DNA of 64,000 nucleotides from assembly GCF_036227565.1 (NCBI RefSeq), contig NZ_CP109461.1, forward strand, positions 434,001-498,000, written 5' to 3'. This DNA comes from Streptomyces sp. NBC_01454 (GTDB lineage: Bacteria > Actinomycetota > Actinomycetes > Streptomycetales > Streptomycetaceae). Both the position numbers and the translations under genes were made by a program. The notes under the pieces were generated by a model that searched no databases, was not told the origin of the DNA, and worked only from the letters and a program-made list of their open reading frames with translations. Position 1 is the first letter of the stretch, and each line of letters starts with the position of its first letter. Shown one piece after another: positions 26,191 through 33,859 of the stretch.

Positions 26191-27330
26191 TCAGGCGTAG
26201 GGGTTGGTGATGGTGTGCGGGCGCTGGGCGGTGGCCAGGACGTTCTCGGGGAAGCGGGGGCCGGCGACGTAGTGGCGGCCCTTGGTCTGCCCCACCGCCG
26301 TCAGCAGCCCCGCCTTGGTCAGGGCCTGCAGGTCCCGGGTGGCCTGCTGGGTGTTGATGCCCTCGGCCTTCTCGTAACGAGAGCGCCGCACCCGCCCGAC
26401 CATCGCCACCTCGTGCAGCGCGGTGATCTGCCGCTCCGTCACCCCGAAGGTGTCGGCGGCCTCCATGAGCTGCATCCAGCAGTCGTTGGAGCGGTCGACG
26501 CGGCGCTGCACCCGCTGGGTCTGCTGGTGGTAGGCGAGCAGGTTGAACCGGATCCACGGCCCGGTGTCGCGCTGAGGTGAGTAGACCGGGCCGCCGACCT
26601 CGCGCAGCACCTTGTAGTACTCCCAGGTGTTGCCCGGCATGCCCAGCCACTCCTCGACGGAGGAGAACTCCGGCGCCAGCACTCCGCCCCGGGCGATGAC
26701 CAGCCTCTGCAGGGAGCGGGACATCCGCCCGTTCCCGTCCGACCACGGGTGGATCTTCACCAGGTTCAGGTGCGCCATCGCCGCCCGCACCAGGACGTGG
26801 GCGTCCAGGTCGCCGTCGTTGAGCCAGTCCACCAGCTCGCCCATCAGGCCCGGCAGCAGGTCGACGTCCGGGCCTTCGTAGTCGGTGGCCAGCTCATCGC
26901 CGGGGGCGGTGATGCGGATCGCAGTGCGACGCCACTGGCCGGCCAGCCGCAGCGGATGGTGGTGGCCCTGCAACATCCAGTGCAGCGAGTTGAACAACTC
27001 CTTGCTGTAGCTGAAGTCGCCTACGTTGTGCAGGGACTGGATGTAGGTCATCGCCTGCTGGTAGGCCAGCGTCTCGGCCTTGTTCTCCTCGCTGGCATCC
27101 ACCGCATCGCGTTCGCCGTCCATCAGGTCCGCGACATCCTTCGCATCGACCTGGTAACCCTCGATGGTGTTGGACGCCGCGATCGCGCTGGCCGTAAGCG
27201 CCTTGCGCAGATCCTGCGTCCACTTCGTCGGCACCTGCTGCGCCGCGTGGTGCAGCTGCTCCTGCAGGGAATTGATCTCCTCCAGGACCCGGCGGTCGTC
27301 GGTGGTGAGGTGAGGCGTCTGATACAGCAT
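26191..27330 (-). CDS. Fic-domain protein (predicted AMP-transferase)
   Basis: I use the ATG at 27330 (MLYQTPHLTTDDRR); an upstream ATG at 27357 is possible. The 379-residue protein has an N-terminal inhibitory helix with SNTIEGYQVD (the S/T-x-x-x-E-G type seen in self-inhibited Fic proteins). It then has the Fic core HLNLVKIHPWSDGNGRMSR, with catalytic His and the phosphate-binding GNGR. A C-terminal winged-helix region follows (TERQITALHEVAMVGRVRRS, TQQATRDLQALTKAGLL). Fic enzymes usually transfer AMP to hydroxyl side chains. It stands alone and may act as a stand-alone toxin-like module or regulator within the mobile element. Confidence 0.88.
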   Translation of the reverse strand: MLYQTPHLTTDDRRVLEEINSLQEQLHHAAQQVPTKWTQDLRKALTASAIAASNTIEGYQVDAKDVADLMDGERDAVDASEENKAETLAYQQAMTYIQSLHNVGDFSYSKELFNSLHWMLQGHHHPLRLAGQWRRTAIRITAPGDELATDYEGPDVDLLPGLMGELVDWLNDGDLDAHVLVRAAMAHLNLVKIHPWSDGNGRMSRSLQRLVIARGGVLAPEFSSVEEWLGMPGNTWEYYKVLREVGGPVYSPQRDTGPWIRFNLLAYHQQTQRVQRRVDRSNDCWMQLMEAADTFGVTERQITALHEVAMVGRVRRSRYEKAEGINTQQATRDLQALTKAGLLTAVGQTKGRHYVAGPRFPENVLATAQRPHTITNPYA

Positions 27331-27639
27331 AAGTGAATGATACCTGACTCCTATCATTCCTTCAATGCTGCAGCTTTATCACCGTCCGTCCACGATGAAC
27401 ATGAACTCGCCCAGCTCGACGAGCAGGGCCACCGGCCTGCCGACCCATGCTGGTCACTGGTCAACACACCAGGTCAACGAAGCGTCTGCTGGACTGGATG
27501 GAGTGACAGGCGGCGCGGGGCAGCCGAGCAGGCGGCGCGACCATGTAACGGACCGGCGAACCCGAGCTGAGCGCTGGTGAGCTCCGCGATCGGCTGACCG
27601 CCCTCAGCTACAACATCGAGCAACAGCTGGCCGAGCTTG

Positions 27640-28134
27640 CCCGGAGCCGGCGGGCGCGGATCACGTCCGCCGTGTGGACGAGGGGCGCGCCGCTTCCGGC
27701 GGTGTCGTCGACGAGCAGTACATCCAGGCCCGTCACGTCTCCGAGCGACGCGGCGTTCCGGATGCCCGCCAGCGTGGTCAGGCGGCATCGATACTGTCGC
27801 TGGTGGTGCGGGTGATCCCGACAGTCCGCACGTCGCGGATCCCGAGACGAGGGGCGAGCCAAACCGCCGGGATCACGTCGCCGCGCATGATGCCTACCAC
27901 AGCTTGCCGATGTGGAGGCTGGGCAGAGATCCACCCAGCCTCCGGTGCGTCGACGGGCAGGCACCCCGCCTGGCCGGAGCTCCGAGCGGGGCCGGTGGAG
28001 CGGGGCGTTCCGCCGCACCGGAGACCCGCCAGGGTGCCAGCGTGACCAAAAACCCTTCGTCTCACACATCTCTCACAAACGAGAGCGCACGGGAGCACGC
28101 GAGAACCTCTGACCTGGACATTCGCTGTCGCCAC
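27640..28134 (-). pseudogene. Phosphoribosyltransferase pseudogene (copy 2)
   Basis: The 5' part reads QAVVGIMRGDVIPAVWLAP, then RLGIRDVRTVGITRTT. After a frame break near 27780, another frame gives the PRPP-binding loop TGLDVLLVDDTAGSGAP. Together these identify a type I phosphoribosyltransferase (xanthine/guanine-PRT-like). The frame shift and the abrupt end after VHTADVIR make it non-functional. Its 5' half and leader are duplicated at 12.9-13.4 kb. Confidence 0.6.
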
Positions 28135-28261
28135 GGACCACGGCGGACCAGGTGGACATTACATAGGCTAGGAGCACGTTCTAGTGATCCTCGACAAGTA
28201 CCAGGTCAGAAGGAGTTTTCAGGCTTCGCTCAGAGCTGATCTCTCACAAATTCTCACGACC
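27786..28261 (+). repeat. Long direct repeat, copy 2
   Basis: This is the partner of 12894-13377, in the same orientation. This copy ends about 18 bases from the stop codon of the tyrosine integrase, the usual place for an attachment site. The core shared stretch includes GAGAACCTCTGACCTGGACA and TTACATAGGCTAGGA. Confidence 0.85.
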
Positions 28262-28278
28262 GATCGTTCGGCTAGAGG

Positions 28279-29463
28279 TCACGCGGCTTCTTCGCTGACC
28301 CCGAGCAGGACCGCGAGGTGATCGGAAGCGGCCCGTAGGTCTTCGGGGCCGGGATGGACGTACACGCGCTTCGTGAAGTTCGCGCTCACGTGGCCGGCCC
28401 ACGCCGCGAGGATGACGTCAGAAACCCCGTTGACCGCCAGGAACGTCAAGCAGCTGTGCCGCGCGTCGTACAGCCGCACCTGGCGCATCTTCAACCTCAG
28501 CATCAGCGAGTACGCGTGCTCGCGCAGGTGGCGGGTCGTCAGCGGCTGGCCGAGGTGGTCGACGAACATGTAGCCGGACGGGGCGTAGTAGCTGCCCAGC
28601 GACATCTGCTCGATCTCCTGCAACGCCTTGTAGGCGATCAGCGCCTGCCGTACAGGCTCGGGCAGAGGCAGGACACGCTCGCCGGCCTCCGTCTTGGTGT
28701 CCTTCTCTAGCACCTCGGCATTGCCGATCATCGTTCTCGTGTTGTCGATGGACAGCGCCCCGGCGTCGAGATCGATGTCCGTCCAGCGCAAGCCCGCGAC
28801 CTCGGCCGGCCGTAACCCCATCAGCGAGAGCAGCAGGACGGCAAACAGGCGGTCGCCGCGTATGCCCATAAGAAACTCCTTGACCTCGACCACGTTCCAC
28901 GGCTTCGGCCGCCTGTTGGTCCGCCGGTCTTCCTTCCACGCCTTCCGCGGGATCTGCACGTACTCCGCGACGTTGGCGTGAACGAGCTTACGAACGACAG
29001 CCCAGCCGAGGGACTCCTTCAGGCGGGCGAGGACTCCGCTGGCTGTGCTGGGACGGAGGCCGCTACCGGCCTTCCCGCCGCGCCTGCGAGCCGCAACGAG
29101 CAGCCAGGCGACCATTGACTCGACCTCGTCCTCGGTCAGCTGCTGAACGCGAAGGCGGCCGAGGTACTCGTGAACGTGGACCAGGGCGTTCCTGTACCCC
29201 CGGATCGTGCTCGGCTCAAGGTCGCGGGCCTTCTTCGCGACCCACATGTCCAGCACTTCGGCCACGGTGAGCTTGTTGGGCACCACGAAAGTCCCGGCCG
29301 CCCGCTGGTGGAGGATGCGGGCGATCTCCTCCTTCACCTCGGTCTTCGTGTCCCTGGTGATCGTTTGCTGCTTGCGCCCACCGTTCTCGTTGCGACCAAC
29401 GTCGACCACCGCGCGGTAGCGGCTCCGCCCACTCTTGAGCACGATCTTCTTGATTTCCGCCAT
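28279..29463 (-). CDS. Tyrosine integrase of an integrative element
   Basis: This codes for 394 residues starting at the ATG at 29463. The N-terminal arm-binding domain begins MAEIKKIVLKSGRSRYRAV, followed by a SAM-like core-binding domain (~60-170). Catalytic residues are visible: first Arg in MGLRPAEVAGLRW, Lys region in DTKTEAGERVLPL, the second box in LYDARHSCLTF (where the usual first His is Tyr), GH in WAGHVSANF, and the nucleophile in RVYVHP. It resembles integrases of actinobacterial integrative and conjugative elements. An excisionase-like gene lies 540 bp upstream. No replication or TraB-type transfer genes are seen, so the element is eroded. Confidence 0.92.
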   Translation of the reverse strand: MAEIKKIVLKSGRSRYRAVVDVGRNENGGRKQQTITRDTKTEVKEEIARILHQRAAGTFVVPNKLTVAEVLDMWVAKKARDLEPSTIRGYRNALVHVHEYLGRLRVQQLTEDEVESMVAWLLVAARRRGGKAGSGLRPSTASGVLARLKESLGWAVVRKLVHANVAEYVQIPRKAWKEDRRTNRRPKPWNVVEVKEFLMGIRGDRLFAVLLLSLMGLRPAEVAGLRWTDIDLDAGALSIDNTRTMIGNAEVLEKDTKTEAGERVLPLPEPVRQALIAYKALQEIEQMSLGSYYAPSGYMFVDHLGQPLTTRHLREHAYSLMLRLKMRQVRLYDARHSCLTFLAVNGVSDVILAAWAGHVSANFTKRVYVHPGPEDLRAASDHLAVLLGVSEEAA

Positions 29464-29580
29464 CCCTCACCTTTCCTGGTGGGCGTCCGCGCCCGGGGTG
29501 CCCAAGTTCACTGCTGCCGGTATGGATTCGAAGGGGACAGTCGGATAGGGACCCTCGAATCGGCACCTGTGGAGTCTGAG

Positions 29581-29787
29581 ATGTCCGTGATTCGCGAGAG
29601 ACGAATACCGCCCGAAGGGCTCGGGCCGATGCTGCACCGCGCGCGTAGGAGGGCAAGTCTCGGCCTCCGAGAAGTAGTCCGGCAGGTCGGCGTGTCCTCC
29701 GGGTACTTGGCCCACCTTGAAGCGGGGGAGCGGTGCCTGTGGAGTTGTGAGCGGCTGGGCGCGGTAACGGACCTTGCCGCTCTGTAA
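29581..29787 (+). pseudogene. Relic of an XRE-family regulator
   Basis: The 68-codon frame has a clear helix-turn-helix: LGPMLHRARRRASLGLREVV, then RQVGVSSGYLAHLEAGER. After about residue 50 the sequence departs from the family pattern (RCLWSCERLGAV). It is antisense to, and wedged between, two integrase N-terminal segments, so it probably arrived by recombination and is not functional. Confidence 0.55.
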
Positions 29788-29811
29788 CGTGACCTTCTTG
29801 ATTTGCGGCAT
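29758..29811 (-). pseudogene. Duplicate N-terminus of a second integrase
   Basis: Starting at the ATG at 29811, the first 18 residues (MPQIKKVTLQSGKVRYRA) closely match the start of the intact integrase. The frame then leaves the family. It is the stub of a related integrase gene, suggesting tandem integration and later deletion. Confidence 0.6.
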
Positions 29812-30004
29812 GCACCCCCCTTACCTAACTGGCCTATTTCAGAAGGCCTCCTGAAGCGCCTACGATAAGCCGCGATTCCTCCTGCTCTGGAGGCCTTCCC
29901 CCCCCGGTCAGGCACACACGGCTTGCTCCCGTCATAGGGTCAGTGAGAGAGCGAGACAACGAAGCCCCGTCAGTACGCTCCGGCGAGGCTTCGTCGAGCA
30001 ACGG

Positions 30005-30298
30005 CTACGACGTCGTGTGGCGTTCGGCGCGGGCAGCGTTGTACTCCGGCTCTCCACTATCAAGCACGCGTAGCAAGGACGCGGTGACGACGCGAGTCGA
30101 CCGGCCAACCCTGAGTACCCGGCACGGGAACTCGTCCCGACTAACCAGCGCGTAGCCCTTCGCCCGCGAGAAGCCCAACGCCTTCGATGCGTCGGTGACG
30201 CTTCCCGTTCCGCCCCACGTGGCTCGGATGTGTGCGGTGCTGTACTGCGACTCCGGCAACTCGGCGATTTCTTTGCTCAATTGGATTCTCCAGATCAT
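30005..30298 (-). CDS. Excisionase-like helix-turn-helix protein
   Basis: The ATG at 30298 (MIWRIQLSKEIAELP) gives 97 residues. The centre reads GSVTDASKALGFSRAKGYAL, then CRVLRVGRSTRVVTASLL. This is the winged helix-turn-helix layout of MerR-like HTH_17 excisionases and DNA-binding accessory proteins of integrative elements. It is co-oriented with the integrase and about 540 bp upstream of it, with relic sequence between. It probably directs excision or represses the integrase promoter. Confidence 0.7.
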   Translation of the reverse strand: MIWRIQLSKEIAELPESQYSTAHIRATWGGTGSVTDASKALGFSRAKGYALVSRDEFPCRVLRVGRSTRVVTASLLRVLDSGEPEYNAARAERHTTS

Positions 30299-30771
30299 TT
30301 CGGGGCCGCGGTCAACGAGTCTTCTAAGAGCGTGTGTGGTTGTCAGGTCGGGGCCGCTGACCGGCGGATGGCTGTGGCGCTGCACTGCTTACGCTGTGCC
30401 GCAGCGATGGTGTCGAGTCGAGTCGGTTCCCGGCACATGTCAAGTTCTCACGAGTGACGTCTCCCCGGTTCGCCTATCAAGGCTTACCTGGAAAGCTTAT
30501 CGACTCGTGTCTCAACTAGTCAATCAAGTCTATTGATGTCCAGTGCGTGTCACTACTCTCTTACTCAGTCGACCTCTATGAGTGGCTCGTCGAATCCTTT
30601 GGCTCCTGAACGTGACGGCAGAATCTTGACGTGAAGGCCGGCGGCCTCAACGATGAGTCGCCCCTGGAGGTGTCGAGCCCACACCAGGCGGCTGCAACAT
30701 CTTCTGATTCCACGACGTCGAGGCCAGTGCTCGACGAGGGGGCAGTGGAGCAAGCAGCTCATTGATCTAGT
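30299..30771. other. AT-richer intergenic segment without a gene
   Basis: No supported frame. The 30420-30570 part has lower GC than its surroundings and could hold the promoter of the excisionase gene. I see no conserved RNA or repeat here. Confidence 0.35.
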
Positions 30772-30990
30772 TCAGCCTGCTCCGCAGTCGCGCCGACTGC
30801 TCTCGTACAGCTCCGGCGTCGAGCACTGCATCGGCGAAGAGCACCGCGAGACCGTCGAAACGGGTCTGGACCGCCAGACGTTCTGCCCTGAGCGCGCTGC
30901 CCAAGTCTCGGACCTCGTCGGTGTATTCGGCCTCGCATTCCCGGGCCGCTTCCGGGCCAGTGCCTCCTTCTCTGCCCCGATGAGGGCGGC
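30772..30990 (-). pseudogene. C-terminal remnant of a coiled-coil protein
   Basis: The minus strand has an open frame ending at 30772 that reads PEAARECEAEYTDEVRDLG, SALRAERLAVQTRFDGLAV and REQSARLRSRLN. Heptad-like helices suggest a coiled coil. No start codon or N-terminal domain is present and I do not recognise the family. It may be cargo of the eroded integrative element. Confidence 0.4.
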
Positions 30991-31199
30991 GGTGTCTTCA
31001 CGCGGCGGACCGTAGGAAGACGATGCGCATTGCGTCGTGGGCTGCCCGATCAGCGCGGCGGTCGGGAGACTCCAGAGACGTACGCGCCGATGCCGCGGCG
31101 CTGGATCCGTCCGCCGGGGATGATCGTCGCGTTCGGCGGCGGGGTGGGCATCTTCCTCTTCGCGCGCACGCTCTGGTCACCGCCGATGAGGTGCCGGTT

Positions 31200-31647
31200 G
31201 TCGATCAGCGCCTCGCAGTCGGCCCGCAAGCCAGCGGGGAGACGAGAGGCGTCGAGACCATCGCGCTTGGCGATGAGGGTGCCGAGTTCGTGCCGGCTCA
31301 GGGCGTCGGCCCCGCCGAGGTGATGGATGCCAGTTGCGTCGCTCGCCGCCAGTTCCAGGAGGGCGGCGGCCAGGTTGTCGACGTGGACCGGGCAGCGGAT
31401 GTCGTCGGTGAACAGAGTGCCATCAACAGTGCCGGAAGCGAGTTGATGCACGAGCTGTTCGTGTTCGGAACGTCCGTGGCCGATGATCAGCGACGGGTGG
31501 GCGATGACGGCCCTCGGGTGCACGGCAGGAATCCCAGTCTCCGCCGAGGCTTTGGCTGCGCCATACGGGGTGATGGGGTCCCGGAGGGCGCACTCGTCGT
31601 AGTGGACTGCGGTACCGGAGAACACGGCGTCGGTGGACACGTGGCCA
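31200..31647 (-). pseudogene. Truncated RmlD-like NAD-dependent reductase (partial duplicate)
   Basis: The middle of the protein is present: HVSTDAVFSGTAVHYDE, TPYGAAKASAETG with the Y-x-x-x-K pair, SLIIGHGRSEHEQLVHQLAS and LFTDDIRCPVHVDNLAAALL. It is clearly paralogous to the intact gene at 32.4-33.2 kb. The N-terminal nucleotide-binding part is cut off near 31647, where the group II intron relic begins. After GLRAD the C-terminus is replaced by unrelated sequence. Confidence 0.75.
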
Positions 31648-31655
31648 CCGGAAAC

Positions 31656-32062
31656 CGGGTACCGACCGGTACTACGTCTACACCTACTCGGCCAAGAAGG
31701 CCCTGCGGGCCATCATGCCCAAGGTCAAGACGCTGTGCCGGGAGGTCGGCACGAACTAGCCGCTCGATGCCCTGTTGCTCCGGCTCAACCCGGCGGTGCG
31801 GGGCTGGTGCGCCTACTTCCGGCCCGGGGTGTCTTACGCGACCTTCTCCTACCTGCGCCACTACCTGTGGCACACGGTGTGGCGATGGGTGCAGCACAAG
31901 CACCCCAAGACGAGCCTGAGGAAGATCTACCGGCAGTACTGCGGCCGTAGATCATGGTGGACCGGGGAAACCCGGGAGTTGTTCGACCCGATCACGGTAG
32001 GCACCACTCGCTACTGCTACCGGGGCATGGCGATTCCCACTCCCTGGCACGCCACGGGATGA
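31656..32062 (+). pseudogene. Relic of a group II intron reverse transcriptase/maturase C-terminus
   Basis: The reading begins in the RT thumb/maturase region (RYYVYTYSAKKALRAIM). It meets an in-frame TAG at 31757, then gives the maturase X-domain pattern LRLNPAVRGWCAYFRPGVSY, LRHYLWHTVWRWVQHKHP and LRKIYRQYCG. The palm with YADD is missing. It belongs to a different intron lineage from the two RTs at 60-63 kb, because the C-terminal motif differs. An intron domain V follows at 32097. Confidence 0.8.
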
Positions 32063-32096
32063 GGACAACCACCACGTGGCCCTCGGGGTTTGTGGA

Positions 32097-32131
32097 GAGC
32101 CGGGTGCGGTGCCAAGTCGAATGCCCGGTTC
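32097..32131 (+). ncRNA. Group II intron domain V relic
   Basis: The segment begins GAGCCGGGTGC and closes with GCCCGGTTC, folding into the short two-stem hairpin typical of domain V (GAGCC...GGUUC). A G/C-rich hairpin region to about 32240 could be domain VI and decayed 3' sequence. It directly follows the maturase relic. Confidence 0.65.
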
Positions 32132-32408
32132 GGGAAGCGGCTCCGGGGAAACGGGCCGGTCGAAAGACCGGAACCGCGCCCCGGGACGACTTCACCAAGA
32201 GCCATCCGGTGTTCCTGACGGAGAGGGGGCCGGGGTTTTCCCCGGGGTACGAACCCTGGAGTGGCCCCAGTCCGTTACACCTTCCGCCGGTCTGCTGTCG
32301 CGCACTGCGCCCCGATGCGCTGACGCCGGTGGACCCGGCGTATCGCGCACCGGACCCACCGTCATGTGGTGTGAGGACGAGTTACTCATGTGCCGACGAG
32401 CAAGGTGG

Positions 32409-33236
32409 TCACGAGGGTTCGATGCAGAACTGTCGGGCACCGCGCAGCGTGGTCCGCAGGATCCGCTGGGTCGCCTGGCCGTTGAGGCGTACGTCGAGGG
32501 CTCCGGGAAGGGTGCCGTCAGCCCGCAGACCCGTGGGCAGACGGGAGGCGTCGAGACCGTCACGCCTTGCGATGAGGATGCCGAGCTCGTGACGGCTCAG
32601 GGCGTCGGGCCCTGCGAGATGGTGGATGCCGGACGCATCGCTCGATGCCAGTTCCAGGAGGGCGGCGGCCAGGTCGGCGACGTGCACTGGGCAGCGGATG
32701 TCGTCGGTGAACAGGGCGTCGTCGCAGGCGCCGGAGGCGAGTTTGTGCACGATGTGCTCGTGTACGGAACGCCCGTGACCGATGATCAGCGACGTGCGGG
32801 CGACAACGGCCTTCGGATGCACGGCGAGGACCCCGGTCTCTGCCGCAGCCTTGGCTGCACCGTACGGGGTGACGGGGTCAGGGAGGCAGGACTCGTCGTA
32901 GTGGACTTGGGCGCCGGAGAAAACCGCGTCGCTGGACACGTGAACCATGCGGGTTTCGTACCTCGCCGCAACCATCGCGAGCTGGATGGGGCCTTGTGCC
33001 GTGATCGCCCAGTCGGCCCGGCCGCTCGATACGTTGAGGACGAGGTGCGGGCTCACCTCAGCCATGACGGCGTCCAGGCTTCCCGCGTCCCGCAGGTCAA
33101 GTGGGTACCACGCGGCTGGGGAGGCGTCGCCCGGCTTGGTCGCGTACGTGGCGACCGTCGTGTGCCCCGCCGTTCTCGCCTGCCGGACCAGCTCGGCCCC
33201 CAGAAAGCCGCTGCCGCCGACGATCAGAACTGTCAT
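32409..33236 (-). CDS. RmlD-like NAD(P)-dependent sugar-nucleotide reductase
   Basis: The ATG at 33236 starts MTVLIVGGSGFLGAELVRQA, giving an immediate Rossmann GGSGFLG loop. The 275-residue protein has the extended-SDR signatures VSSDAVFSG and PYGAAKAAAETG (Y-x-x-x-K), and a C-terminal substrate domain with FTDDIRCPVHVADLA. RmlD enzymes reduce dTDP-4-keto sugars; other family members act as sugar-nucleotide-binding proteins. It lies downstream of a GNAT, a UDP-glucose-type dehydrogenase and an aminotransferase on the same strand, but a strong terminator separates it from the GNAT. The sugar is unknown. Confidence 0.85.
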   Translation of the reverse strand: MTVLIVGGSGFLGAELVRQARTAGHTTVATYATKPGDASPAAWYPLDLRDAGSLDAVMAEVSPHLVLNVSSGRADWAITAQGPIQLAMVAARYETRMVHVSSDAVFSGAQVHYDESCLPDPVTPYGAAKAAAETGVLAVHPKAVVARTSLIIGHGRSVHEHIVHKLASGACDDALFTDDIRCPVHVADLAAALLELASSDASGIHHLAGPDALSRHELGILIARRDGLDASRLPTGLRADGTLPGALDVRLNGQATQRILRTTLRGARQFCIEPS

Positions 33237-33260
33237 GCACGCCACCGTAGACCGGTGCCC

Positions 33261-33308
33261 ACGACGAAGGCGGTCCCCCCGCGGAGTTCGGGAGACCGCC
33301 TTCGTCGT
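33261..33308. terminator. Strong 15-bp-stem terminator
   Basis: A perfect 15-bp stem (ACGACGAAGGCGGTC / GACCGCCTTCGTCGT) with an 18-base loop lies between the GNAT gene end (33335) and the RmlD-like gene start (33236). It should stop transcription from the upstream operon. Confidence 0.8.
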
Positions 33309-33334
33309 CAGCATGCCGGGTCTGGCCTCGGCGA

Positions 33335-33794
33335 CTACGTCTGGAGCTGCCAGACGTAGCGGACGTCCGGTTCATTCTCATCGTTGCGCGTGCCGTCAGT
33401 CCACTCGACGGCGATGAAGTCGTGCCGTTCGTAGAACCGCCGCGCCGATTCGTTGACCTGGAACGTCCACAGTGTCAGCCCGTCTGGATGCCGTTGCTTG
33501 GCCAGGGACATGAACCGATCGCCGATGCTTCGCCCGCGCCACACTGGATCGAAGTAGAGCTGTTTCAGCTCCCCGCCGTTGAGCACCATGACCCCCACCA
33601 CGCCGTTCTCCGTGACCGCCACCCAGGTCTCGTACTGCGGCACGAGCACGCGCGAGAATCCAGTCCCGTACTTCGACTTCGTCGTGCGCACAGCGCACGG
33701 TCGGCAGTGCGGTGGCGAAGGAGCGCAGCCACACATCGGCCGCGGCACGCGCGTCGGCGTCGTTGGCTCGACGGAGAAGAATATCGTTGGTCAT
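33335..33794 (-). pseudogene. GNAT acetyltransferase interrupted by a one-base insertion
   Basis: Starting at the ATG at 33794 (MTNDILLRRANDADARAAAD), the frame is good to EVEVRDW near 33668. The family pattern then continues in another frame as FSRVLVPQYETWVAVTENGV, LKQLYFDPVWRGRSIGDRF (acetyl-CoA loop) and NESARRFYERHDF. One extra A in the TGGATTCTCG context explains the break, so everything else of a GNAT domain is present. It could be a real recent mutation or a sequencing error. If the latter, the protein has about 152 residues. Confidence 0.75.
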
Positions 33795-33859
33795 AGCGCG
33801 GGACGTCTGGCCTTTCAGGGGTTGATGGCGACTTGCGGGCACCACCGCCCGGGCCCCTT

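Noticed and set aside
24746..26746. A 666-codon minus-strand frame across several relics
   Set aside because: It joins out-of-frame Fic sequence, a TPR segment and a VOC relic. Only short parts match families, so it is not one gene.
27546..27660. Plus-strand peptide ELSAGELRDRLTALSYNIEQ followed by QLAEL
   Set aside because: It looks protein-like and may be the tail of a lost gene, but it has no start and the reading runs antisense into the phosphoribosyltransferase relic.
29467..29811. A 114-residue gene upstream of the integrase
   Set aside because: Only its first 18 residues resemble an integrase; the rest is antisense to a helix-turn-helix relic.
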